Source: Pseudomonas sp. PIC25
GTDB lineage: Bacteria; Pseudomonadota; Gammaproteobacteria; Pseudomonadales; Pseudomonadaceae
Assembly: GCF_002286785.1 (NCBI RefSeq)
Contig: NZ_MUJY01000078.1
Coordinates: forward strand, 1 to 47,456
DNA length: 47,456 nucleotides
Direction: 5' to 3'
Notes under the pieces: model-generated
The model's input: the letters and a program-made list of their open reading frames with translations, nothing else
What the model was told of the DNA's origin: nothing
The model's database searches: none
Program-made: the position numbers and the translations under genes
In this document: positions 1 to 6,840 of the stretch, one piece after another
Numbering within the stretch: the stretch's first letter is position 1
How the letters are laid out: each line of letters opens with the position of its first letter

Positions 1-29
1 CGGTTCATCCCCGCACCCGCGGGGAACAC
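1..29 (-). CRISPR. Type I-E CRISPR repeat (leader-proximal end of an array cut by the window edge)
   Basis: The first 29 bases are the reverse complement of a type I-E repeat: an inner palindrome (CCCCGC/GCGGGG) and, on the minus strand, a 3' end reading ATGAACCG, the form of the 8-nt crRNA 5' handle. The handle on the minus strand means the array is transcribed leftward, so its spacers lie to the left, outside the window. No second repeat is visible, so this is one repeat of an array and not a full array. No cas genes lie in the window. Confidence 0.85.
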
Positions 30-115
30 ACTTGCCGTAACCAATTGTTTTCAAAGAACAATTCCGATCTCGATTTTTCTACCGAAGAAATCGTTCAAAA
101 AACAACCAGCCCCAC
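30..115 (-). promoter_or_regulatory. Probable CRISPR leader with an IHF-like site
   Basis: This stretch directly upstream of the first repeat on the transcribed strand is AT-rich, with A and T runs, inside a GC-rich genome. At 38-50 the minus strand reads AAACAATTGGTTA, which matches the IHF consensus WATCAANNNNTTR with one mismatch. It sits 8 nt from the repeat, close to where IHF binds in the E. coli I-E leader to guide Cas1-Cas2 integration. A weak promoter (TTGTTT, 18 nt, TAGAAA on the minus strand) can be proposed around 70-105. From 116 to about 330 I see no clear further feature. Confidence 0.6.
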
Positions 116-346
116 ACTCGGCAAGCCGTCTCGAAAGATACCCCCATTCGATGCCTCCACAACAGCGTGTCAGGCACCCGGCTTGTGCAATTCGGCCTGC
201 GTCCCTATCCTCTCGCCCGTCACGGCCAATTCCGTGACCGGGTTTGACAGCCTGCAAGTACTCGACACGTTGCGCTGCTCTCTGCGAAAGCTTCTGTTTT
301 TGCGGGTGGGTTGCGCATGGGTTAACCAGAACTTGGAGTACTGCTG

Positions 347-850
347 ATGGATGCTGTCTTCACCCCTACCCATTTCCTCCGCCACAACCGCCCTCTGCGT
401 GCCGCTCTGATCGATGACCAGCCCTGGTTCGTCGCGCGCGACCTTGCCCTGTTGATCGGCCACAAGCTGGAGGACCGCATCGTCCACCGGCTGGATGCGG
501 ACCAGACGCGCACGGTCGCGCTGGTGTATGCGGCCGGCGAGCCACAGCCGACGTTGATGCTCAGTGAATCGGGCATTTATGCGGCGCTGATTTATTACCG
601 CCACCCGGAGAACCGCAGCCTGCGCCGGTGGATCACCGGCGAGGTGGTGCCGGCGTTGCGCGGCGAGGCGGAGAAGCCGGAGCCTCGGCGCAGCCTGTTA
701 CGTTGGGAGCGGCAGGAGGTGGCGATGCTGCACTGGCAGGATTGTTTGTGGGTGCGGTTCAGCGATATGCCGTTTCTGCTGGAGTCGGGGTATCCGCGGG
801 CGAAGCTGCGACGGCCTCGGTTGCTGGGGTTGTGGTCGCGGCGGCCTTGA
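347..850 (+). CDS. Bro-N domain protein (phage antirepressor-like)
   Basis: A 167-residue protein. Its first ~105 residues fit the Bro-N fold of baculovirus/phage BRO and antirepressor proteins: PWFVARDLALLIGH, then a segment like LSESGIYAALIYYRHPENRS and RRWITGEVVPALR. These proteins bind DNA, and in phages the domain usually carries a second regulatory domain. Here the C-terminal ~60 residues are Arg- and Trp-rich and match no second domain that I recognise. TTGGAG lies 10 nt before the ATG. It sits alone between a CRISPR leader and a hip operon, which suggests a domesticated phage remnant. No other phage genes are present. Function in this host is unknown. Confidence 0.85.
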   Translation: MDAVFTPTHFLRHNRPLRAALIDDQPWFVARDLALLIGHKLEDRIVHRLDADQTRTVALVYAAGEPQPTLMLSESGIYAALIYYRHPENRSLRRWITGEVVPALRGEAEKPEPRRSLLRWERQEVAMLHWQDCLWVRFSDMPFLLESGYPRAKLRRPRLLGLWSRRP

Positions 851-906
851 GCGGTGGGCGGCTCGGTTGGCGTGGTCCGGGCCGCCGTTGTGGGGCTGTG
901 TGGGGC

Positions 907-956
907 GGACGCGGAGCGTCCCTGGAGGCATTCCCACGCGGAGCGTGGGAACGATC
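907..956. repeat. REP-like tandem hairpin, copy 1
   Basis: Two small hairpins stand in tandem: a 15-bp imperfect palindrome GGACGCGGAGCGTCC, then a 21-bp one (931-951) with arms TTCCCACG/CGTGGGAA, followed by CGATC. The same unit occurs at 2763-2813 and 2873-2922. It resembles the extragenic REP/BIME elements dispersed in Pseudomonas genomes. It lies between the Bro-N gene and the hip promoter. Confidence 0.8.
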
Positions 957-1004
957 AGAAGCGGAGCTGGCGACGCGGAACGATCAGGTCATAGGCTTGC
1001 TGGT

Positions 1005-1070
1005 TTGCCTTTCGATAATTTGCACCTAAAATCGATCACTAAGCGGTTAATGTATTTTTTTAGGTGCAAA
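1005..1070 (+). promoter_or_regulatory. Promoter and HipB-type operator of the hip operon
   Basis: A sigma70-like promoter, TTGCCT (1005-1010), 16 nt, TAAAAT (1027-1032), overlaps the left arm of a perfect inverted repeat. The arms are TTTGCACCTAAAA (1019-1031) and TTTTAGGTGCAAA (1058-1070), 13 bp each, 39 bp from centre to centre. The right arm also contains AGGTG, the likely ribosome binding site of the antitoxin gene whose ATG is at 1072. This layout fits autorepression by a HipB-like dimer binding both arms. Confidence 0.75.
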
Positions 1071-1071
1071 C

Positions 1072-1413
1072 ATGAAGCGACAGCAAGCCTCGGCGATGCC
1101 CGATCATCTGAGCAGTCAATTGGCCGGGTTGGGCCAGGCGCTGGCGGATAGCCGTATCGCCCGCAAGATCACCCAGGCGGAGGCGGCGGTTCGGGCGAAT
1201 GTCAGTCGCAACACCATCGTGCGTATCGAACGGGGCGATGCCGGGGTGGCGGTCGGGCAGATTCTTCGCTACCTGGATGCACTGCGTCCAGGCGTCTCGC
1301 TGCAGGCGTTTCTCAGTCAGCCGGACACGGCCGTGGTGCAGATGGAGGCCCAAGGCAAGCGCCAGCGGTCGCGCCCGCTCGGCGAGAAGGAGCTGAAGCG
1401 TTATGACTTCTGA
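1072..1413 (+). CDS. HipB-like antitoxin, XRE-family helix-turn-helix protein
   Basis: A 113-residue protein with one HTH_3/XRE domain at about residues 20-75: KITQAEAAVRANVSRNTIVR as the two helices, then IERGDAGVAVGQILRYLDAL. The C-terminal ~30 residues are basic and probably flexible, as in HipB antitoxins, whose tail is degraded to release the toxin. The gene overlaps the following HipA-like gene by 11 bp, a typical toxin-antitoxin arrangement with the antitoxin first. The inverted repeat just upstream is its likely operator. AGGTG 5 nt before the ATG serves as ribosome binding site. Assignment rests on the fold plus its partner. Confidence 0.88.
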   Translation: MKRQQASAMPDHLSSQLAGLGQALADSRIARKITQAEAAVRANVSRNTIVRIERGDAGVAVGQILRYLDALRPGVSLQAFLSQPDTAVVQMEAQGKRQRSRPLGEKELKRYDF

Positions 1414-2743
1414 ACGCGAGCTGATGGTGCATGCCTATCTGCCCGGCGCCACCGTGGCGGTGCCGGCTGGGTTGCTGGCGCTGACCGAATCCGACACACA
1501 GGTGGTCGCGGCTCGATTCGGCTATGGCTTGCGCTATCTGAAACGTGCCGGGGCAATCGAGATCGACCCGGTGGCGCTGGGTTTTCTCCATGGGCAGGAG
1601 GTTGCTGGTCGTGAATTGTTCCCAGAAGGAGCGGCGTTGTTCGGCGGCATTCGGGATGCCGCGCCGGATGCCTGGGGCCGGCGAGTGATCGAGGCGCGAC
1701 ATCGGGCACCGGCGAATGGGTTGCCGGAGTCGGTGTACCTGCTGGAGGCAGGCGGTAACCGCGTCGGCGCGCTGGATATCACCGGGCACGGCGAGGAGCC
1801 GAAGGGGCTCGCCCAGGCGGTGGATGTGCGCCGCCTGCATTATTTGCAGGAGGCGGTGGAGCGCATCGAGTCCGGCGCCCCCGTTCCGGCCAATCTGCAT
1901 GCGTTTTTCGAGGCCGGTTCGAGCATGGGCGGCATGCGACCGAAGGCGACGCTGCTGGATGCGGATGGCAGCCATTGGCTGGCGAAGTTCTCTTCGGTGA
2001 CGGACCGTGGCTTCAACGTACCGGCCGTGGAGCGGGCCACGCTGGAGTTGGCACGCGCCGCCGGATTGAGCGTGCCGAAAACACGCCTGGAAGACCTCGG
2101 TGCGGGGCGCCACGCGATGTTGATCGAGCGCTTCGACCGCACCGGCAAGGGGGAAGCCGTGGGGCGGCGGCACTACATCACGGCACTGACGCTGATGAAC
2201 ATCCATGAAATGGCTTCCATCGAGAGCAGCTATGCGGCCCTGGCGGACCGGATGCGGCGGTTCTTGAATGCCGGGCATCTGGCCGACGATCTTGCCGAGC
2301 TGTTCGAGCGCATGGTGTTCAACATTCTGGTCAGCAACGACGACGATCACCTGCGCAACCATGGTTTCATCCTGCAGGAGACGCCGGAGCAGTTGCCCCG
2401 GCCGGGGTCGCAGGGCCCGGAACGGCGGGTGGCGCTGGCTTGGCGGCTAAGCCCGCTGTATGACGTGGTGCCCCGGCCGAGCGTTGCGAGCAGCCGTTAT
2501 CTGCACTTGGGCGTGGGCCAATATGGGCGCGAGGCCACCCTGACCAATGCGCTGTCCTGGGCAGAGCGTTTTGGCCTGCCCTCCTCCATGGCCGTTGCCC
2601 GGATCGAGCGGATTTGGCGGGTCGTGCGCGAGTGGCGCACGCATTTCGAGGATGCCGGCGTCAGCGGCGACGATATCGATGCGGTGGGCTCGGCCTTTCC
2701 GCATGCACGGGATATTGGCGGCAAGGCGTTGGGGATTCGTTGA
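1403..2743 (+). CDS. HipA-family serine/threonine kinase toxin
   Basis: A 446-residue protein with the full HipA layout. An N-terminal barrel domain is followed by the Ser/Gly phosphate loop SSMGGMRPKA (about residues 173-182), the ATP-lysine strand HWLAKF, LIERFDR, the catalytic loop NDDDHLRNHG (D314 and N319 align with the DxHxxN of E. coli HipA) and the metal-binding segment SPLYDVVP. Known HipA kinases phosphorylate glutamyl-tRNA synthetase or related targets and cause growth arrest; the target here cannot be read from sequence. All expected kinase motifs are intact, so the toxin is probably active. AAGGAG (1386-1391) inside the antitoxin gene is its ribosome binding site. Confidence 0.93.
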   Translation: MTSERELMVHAYLPGATVAVPAGLLALTESDTQVVAARFGYGLRYLKRAGAIEIDPVALGFLHGQEVAGRELFPEGAALFGGIRDAAPDAWGRRVIEARHRAPANGLPESVYLLEAGGNRVGALDITGHGEEPKGLAQAVDVRRLHYLQEAVERIESGAPVPANLHAFFEAGSSMGGMRPKATLLDADGSHWLAKFSSVTDRGFNVPAVERATLELARAAGLSVPKTRLEDLGAGRHAMLIERFDRTGKGEAVGRRHYITALTLMNIHEMASIESSYAALADRMRRFLNAGHLADDLAELFERMVFNILVSNDDDHLRNHGFILQETPEQLPRPGSQGPERRVALAWRLSPLYDVVPRPSVASSRYLHLGVGQYGREATLTNALSWAERFGLPSSMAVARIERIWRVVREWRTHFEDAGVSGDDIDAVGSAFPHARDIGGKALGIR

Positions 2744-2762
2744 GCCTGGCTTGGGCACCAGG

Positions 2763-2813
2763 GGGACGCGGAGCGTCCCGGGAGGCATTCCCACGCGGAG
2801 CGTGGGAACGATC
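2763..2813. repeat. REP-like tandem hairpin, copy 2
   Basis: Same two-hairpin unit as at 907-956. The first palindrome here is extended to GGGACGCGGAGCGTCCC (2763-2779); the second is at 2788-2808. It begins 20 bp after the HipA stop codon. Confidence 0.8.
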
Positions 2814-2872
2814 GGGGGGCGGAGAGTGGGATAGCCGTTGTGGATTGTGTCGGGGTGAATTCATTCGCCCTT

Positions 2873-2922
2873 GGACGCGGAGCGTCCCGGGAGGCGTTCC
2901 CACGCGGAGCGTGGGAACGATC
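2873..2922. repeat. REP-like tandem hairpin, copy 3
   Basis: Third copy of the unit, in the same orientation as copy 2 and 60 bp beyond it. The hairpins are at 2873-2887 and 2897-2917. It ends 5 bp short of the stop codon of the minus-strand hydrolase gene, so it could form the 3' end of that transcript. Confidence 0.8.
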
Positions 2923-2927
2923 AGAGG

Positions 2928-4073
2928 TTACAGGCACTCGCCGACAACTCGGGCGAGCTTTTGGGCGCGAGGGTCCATGAGGACGTAGGGGCCGAGGGTG
3001 TTGGTGACGAAGCCGAAGGCGAGGTCGCGCTCGGGGTCGGCGAAGCCGCTGGAGCCGCCGGCGCCGGGGTGGCCGAAGGCTTTCGGGCCGAGGCCGTAGG
3101 TGGCGTTGGCGACGTCCGGCTGGTCGAGCATGCAGCCGAGGCCGAAGCGGGTGCTGGTGAGCAGGGTTTTGTCTTCGCCGCGGCAGTGTTCGCGGGTGAG
3201 TTCGTTGAGCAGGTCGGATTCGAGCAAGCTGCCATCCAGCAGGCCAGCATAGAATCCGGCCAGGGCGCGGGCGTTGCCGTGGCCGTTGGCAGCGGGTTGC
3301 TGCATGCGGCGCCATTCCGGTTTGTTGGTGCTGGTCATGATGGACGGCGGGTTGGTAAAGGCCCGCGTCGGCATGGAGGTGGGCTCGGTCATCATGCACT
3401 TGAGCAGGCGCTGGGCGGCGGCGTCGCCGAGGTTGCCCTTGGCCCGGGCGATGTGGGCGACACGGGGGAATTCAGCGTCGTCCAGCCCGACATGGAAGTC
3501 GAGGCCCAGGGGCTTTGCGGTACGGGCGACGATGGATTCGCCGGGGCCACGGCCGTCGGCGCGGCGCAGCAGTTCACCCACCAGCCAACCGTAGGTAATC
3601 GGGGCATAGCCATGGCCTTCGCCGGGCGTCCACCAGGGCTGCTCGGCGGCCAGGGCCTGGATCATGGCATTCCAGTCGTAGAGGGCTTCGGCGGGGAGCA
3701 GTTCATGCAGCGCAGGCAGGCCGGCCTGGTGGCAAAGCAGTTGGCGCAGGGTGATCTTTTCTTTGCCGGCAACAGCGAACTCGGGCCAGAGACGCGCGAC
3801 GGGGGCATCCAGCTCCAGCTTGCCCTCGCCGACCAGTTGCAGGGCGGTGACGGCGGTGAAGGTCTTGGTGCAGGAGAACAGATTGAGGATGGTGTCGCTG
3901 TTCCAGGCCTCGGTGCCGTCCTTGTCGGCGACGCCGGCCCAGATATCCACCACGGTTTCTCCGCCGACCTGGATGCAGAGCGCCGCGCCGCGCTCCTGGG
4001 GATTTTCGAAGAGAGCGGCGAAGGCGTCCTTCACTGCTTCGAATTTCAGGTCGAAATAGCCTTGAATCTGCAC
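2928..4073 (-). CDS. Serine hydrolase of the beta-lactamase / family VIII esterase type
   Basis: A protein of 381 residues. The nucleophile motif is SCTK (SxxK) in a conserved NLFSCTKTFTAVTALQLV context, followed by the family's TLRQLLCHQAGLPAL and GYAPITYGWLVGELL; the tyrosine of the latter is the likely YxN/YxS equivalent. The C-terminal GHPGAGGSSGFADPERDLAFGF matches the final strand of class C-like folds. Such proteins are usually esterases or peptidases and rarely cause drug resistance. I see no signal peptide, so it is probably cytoplasmic. I prefer the GTG at 4073, preceded by AAGGAG at 7 nt, over an in-frame ATG 36 bp upstream. Substrate unknown. Confidence 0.88.
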   Translation of the reverse strand: MQIQGYFDLKFEAVKDAFAALFENPQERGAALCIQVGGETVVDIWAGVADKDGTEAWNSDTILNLFSCTKTFTAVTALQLVGEGKLELDAPVARLWPEFAVAGKEKITLRQLLCHQAGLPALHELLPAEALYDWNAMIQALAAEQPWWTPGEGHGYAPITYGWLVGELLRRADGRGPGESIVARTAKPLGLDFHVGLDDAEFPRVAHIARAKGNLGDAAAQRLLKCMMTEPTSMPTRAFTNPPSIMTSTNKPEWRRMQQPAANGHGNARALAGFYAGLLDGSLLESDLLNELTREHCRGEDKTLLTSTRFGLGCMLDQPDVANATYGLGPKAFGHPGAGGSSGFADPERDLAFGFVTNTLGPYVLMDPRAQKLARVVGECL

Positions 4074-4200
4074 GCGGGCTCCTTGGGATGGTTCGGCAAT
4101 GCCGCGCATTGTTTCAGCCGGGCGCGGGAATGTGAACCAGTCGTGAGGTGGGATGTTGAAGCGGGTGAAGGGTTATTCAATTGCCTGGGGGTATGTAGGC

Positions 4201-4313
4201 CGAGCATGCGTATGGATCGCCAGGCCGAAAGAGCAACTTGTAGCCCGAATAAGCGTCAGCGCAATCCGGGGTGAGCATGCGTGAATCCGAGCATGTGTAT
4301 GGGGGCCGAAAGA
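4201..4313. repeat. Degenerate dispersed repeat with short direct repeats
   Basis: A segment of the form GTAGCCCGAATAAGC...GCGCAATCCGGGG (4240-4271) resembles a dispersed Pseudomonas repeat. It is flanked by two imperfect direct repeats, CGAGCATGCGTATGG with GGCCGAAAGA (from 4201) and CGAGCATGTGTATGG with GGCCGAAAGA (from 4289). No gene is seen between 4110 and 4379. Confidence 0.4.
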
Positions 4314-4330
4314 CCGCCCACTCGCCCCAA

Positions 4331-4353
4331 CCCCCTCCCCAGCGGGGAGAGGG
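4331..4353 (-). terminator. Possible hairpin terminator of the glycoside hydrolase-like gene
   Basis: On the minus strand, 27 bp past the stop codon, an imperfect hairpin pairs CCCTCTCCCC with GGGGAGGGG, followed by GTTGGGG and not by a real T run. It could act as a transcript end or merely be a dispersed repeat. Confidence 0.3.
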
Positions 4354-4379
4354 TTTACGTGCAGGCGTCATACCGGGAG

Positions 4380-6764
4380 TCATTGCACCGTCTGCTGAGG
4401 CGGGGCCTGTTCTCCGGTCGTCTTCTTCGCTTCTCCCTGATTGTTCTCGCCCACCGGAGCCGGCGGGGCCAGGAGGGTCTTGGGGACGTCGAGGTTGGCC
4501 TTGCGCACGGCCTCGACGAAGCCCTGGAACGGACGGTCGGTAATGCCAACCAGACCAAGGTGGCCGTTCTCCCCGTCGAGCAGGCGGCCGGTCACCGGCT
4601 GGTCGAGGTACTGGAACCAGTGGGCACCGACGATCAGCGGGTCGGCCAAGGCCTGTTTCAGGAAGTGGGCGTAGGCCGGGCCACGCTCTTCTTCCTTGTA
4701 GACCTCGGCAACACCACCCCAGAACGGGCCGCGATCGCGGGAGCCGAAGTGGAACTCGGTGATGAGCACCGGCTTGTCCAGCGCACGCAGTGCGTCGAAG
4801 TCGTAGCCATGCTGCGGCTCGCGGGTATAGAAGTTGAAACTCAGCACGTCGCAATACTGGGCACAGGCCTCCACCGCCTCGGGAGTGCTGACGGCGAAGC
4901 GGCCGCCAAGCAGCAGGTGGTTGGGGGCGTGCCAGTCGAGCGAGTCGGAGATGGTCTTGAAGTAGGTGTCGGCGAACAGCTTCTGGAAGCGTTTGAAGTC
5001 TTCCTCGATGGCTGGGTGCTCCGGACTCGGCAACGGCGCTTCGAAACCGGGGTCCTCCAGCAGTTCCCAGGCAGGCAGGTCGATGCCCCAGGCCGCGGAC
5101 AGCCCCTGCTGGTTGCGGTATTTGTCGCGCAGTTGCTTGAGGAAGGCGCGCTTGGCCGGCACGTCGGTGGTCAGGCGCAGGGTTCCGTAGGCCAGCGCGT
5201 AGCGGGCCTGGGGATCAGTGCCGACGCCCGCCCAGGCGAGTTCGTTGTCGGCGAAGTAGCCCAGCAGCCAGGGGTCTTCGCGGTGGTCGCGGGTGGCGAT
5301 GGCAATGGCCCGTTCGGCCGCCATGGCGAAGCGCGGGTCGAACGGATCGGGGATACCGCCCCACCAGTCGTGCCCGGTGCTGATGGTGGCGTAGTCGCCC
5401 TGGATCGACAGCGGCAGCGTATAAGGCATGCGCTTGGCCTCGCCGAGCGCATTGTCGCTCCAGTTGCCGAGGGTGTTGAAACCCCAGCCCTGCAGGCGGT
5501 CGAGTGTCTGGCTCACCCAGCGCTCGGCTTCCGGCACACAGGGCTTTTCCGCCGCGGCGGGTTGCGCGGGAGTGGAAGAGCCAGCGGCAGGCTCCCCGGT
5601 GGCAGGTGCTGCAGCCTCCGGAGCGGTACTGGCGGGTTTCTGAGGCGCATCCGGCGGGCAAACCTGATCGCCGTAGGTGCGTTGCAGGTTGGCGCGGTAG
5701 AAGTCATACCAGCGGCCCTGGGCGTAAGCGCGGCCCTTGTTGGCGCCGGTGTCGCTGCGACTGTCGCCCTGGCCGTAGAGCGCTGCGAGCGGCTCGCCTT
5801 CTTTCGGCAACGCAGTGAACATGCTTTCGCGCCCTTCGACGTAGGTCTGGCTGCCGTTGGCGGTAACGGTGTTCACACCGAGGGAATAGAACGGATGACC
5901 TTCGGGGGTGACCAGATACCAGCGACCGTCATGCTTCTCGGTGCGAAAGAAGCCTCGCGCCTCGAAGGACGGGCCTTTCATCCAGCCACCGAAGCGATCC
6001 TGTTCGGGGCGTTTGTCCAGCCAGCCCTTGAGCTGGTCCTTTTCCTTCACCGCAGCCTGCTTGAGCTGGGCGTCGCTATTGACCTTTTCCGGCCAGCGGC
6101 CACGGGTGTACTGGCCGTAGGCATCGACGATGCCGGTGTAGGCGGCCTTCACCGAATCCTCGCCGGGCTCGACCAGTATGCGGCCGAGCAGGATGTTCTG
6201 GTTCGCGTCCGGATGCTCCAGCGAGAGACTGATGGAGCTGACCTGCGCCAGATTCAACTCACCTTCGACGAACTCGGCCAGCAGCAGGCGCTGCCCTTCA
6301 TGCTCGAAGGGCATCGGCGGGCCGGCGCGCATGCCATGGTCGCGCGGCGTGGTGGCGTGCAGCGGGACCAGCAGCGTCTGCGCCGGGCCGGCCGGCAGTG
6401 CGATACGGCTGGTCAGGACCTTGCCGTCGCTGCTTTCGATACGCAGGTCGAGGGTGATGGCCCAGTCCTGGGCGTTCTGGATACGCAGGCCGAGCACGCC
6501 GGCCTGGGACCAGTCCCAGGCGCCCTGCTGGGGGGTGAGCTGCACGGTCGGCCTTTCGCCGGCATGGAAGACCAGGCGCCGCAATGCCTCGCCCCGGTCA
6601 GTGAACTCCGGCTCAAGCGATGGCAGCGCGCTGCCCTGTGTGACCACCTTGGCCACATCGGTCGGACGAGCGAAGTTGAAGAGGTTCTGCTGGGCCTCGG
6701 GCGCAGCGGATAGCGGAGTGGCCAGCATCAGTGCCACCACGGCGTACAACGGACGACGCATCAT
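4380..6764 (-). CDS. Secreted GH-A clan glycoside hydrolase-like protein (beta-agarase/GH50-like)
   Basis: A 794-residue protein with a Sec signal peptide (MMRRPLYAVVALMLATPLSA), an N-terminal beta-sandwich-like region (about 30-210) and a C-terminal (beta/alpha)8-type catalytic region. The candidate acid/base is E508 in GYFADNELAW and the nucleophile E670 in VLITEFHFGS, the expected strand 4 and strand 7 positions of clan GH-A. The layout resembles GH50 agarase-like proteins common in Pseudomonas, for which agar is probably not the real substrate. A Pro/Ala-rich insert of about 39 residues is bracketed by C369 and C409. The tail after about residue 760 is low-complexity. Probably periplasmic; substrate unknown. 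Confidence 0.75.
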   Translation of the reverse strand: MMRRPLYAVVALMLATPLSAAPEAQQNLFNFARPTDVAKVVTQGSALPSLEPEFTDRGEALRRLVFHAGERPTVQLTPQQGAWDWSQAGVLGLRIQNAQDWAITLDLRIESSDGKVLTSRIALPAGPAQTLLVPLHATTPRDHGMRAGPPMPFEHEGQRLLLAEFVEGELNLAQVSSISLSLEHPDANQNILLGRILVEPGEDSVKAAYTGIVDAYGQYTRGRWPEKVNSDAQLKQAAVKEKDQLKGWLDKRPEQDRFGGWMKGPSFEARGFFRTEKHDGRWYLVTPEGHPFYSLGVNTVTANGSQTYVEGRESMFTALPKEGEPLAALYGQGDSRSDTGANKGRAYAQGRWYDFYRANLQRTYGDQVCPPDAPQKPASTAPEAAAPATGEPAAGSSTPAQPAAAEKPCVPEAERWVSQTLDRLQGWGFNTLGNWSDNALGEAKRMPYTLPLSIQGDYATISTGHDWWGGIPDPFDPRFAMAAERAIAIATRDHREDPWLLGYFADNELAWAGVGTDPQARYALAYGTLRLTTDVPAKRAFLKQLRDKYRNQQGLSAAWGIDLPAWELLEDPGFEAPLPSPEHPAIEEDFKRFQKLFADTYFKTISDSLDWHAPNHLLLGGRFAVSTPEAVEACAQYCDVLSFNFYTREPQHGYDFDALRALDKPVLITEFHFGSRDRGPFWGGVAEVYKEEERGPAYAHFLKQALADPLIVGAHWFQYLDQPVTGRLLDGENGHLGLVGITDRPFQGFVEAVRKANLDVPKTLLAPPAPVGENNQGEAKKTTGEQAPPQQTVQ

Positions 6765-6840
6765 GAAAAAAACAGCCTCTCTACTGTCGAGCAGTCAATA
6801 GACCACGCCTTACCCGGATGATGCTGTCGATGAGTACCAT

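Noticed and set aside
45-347. A 100-codon plus-strand reading frame across the CRISPR leader
   Set aside because: No ribosome binding site, no recognisable domain, and it lies in the AT-rich leader and the upstream region of the Bro-N gene.
2928-4073. Antibiotic-resistance beta-lactamase
   Set aside because: It has SxxK but the overall pattern is that of family VIII esterase-like hydrolases, and no signal peptide for periplasmic export is visible.
4240-4271. Attachment site or target-site duplication around the repeat at 4.2 kb
   Set aside because: The flanking direct repeats are imperfect and unequal in spacing, and no integrase or transposase is nearby.
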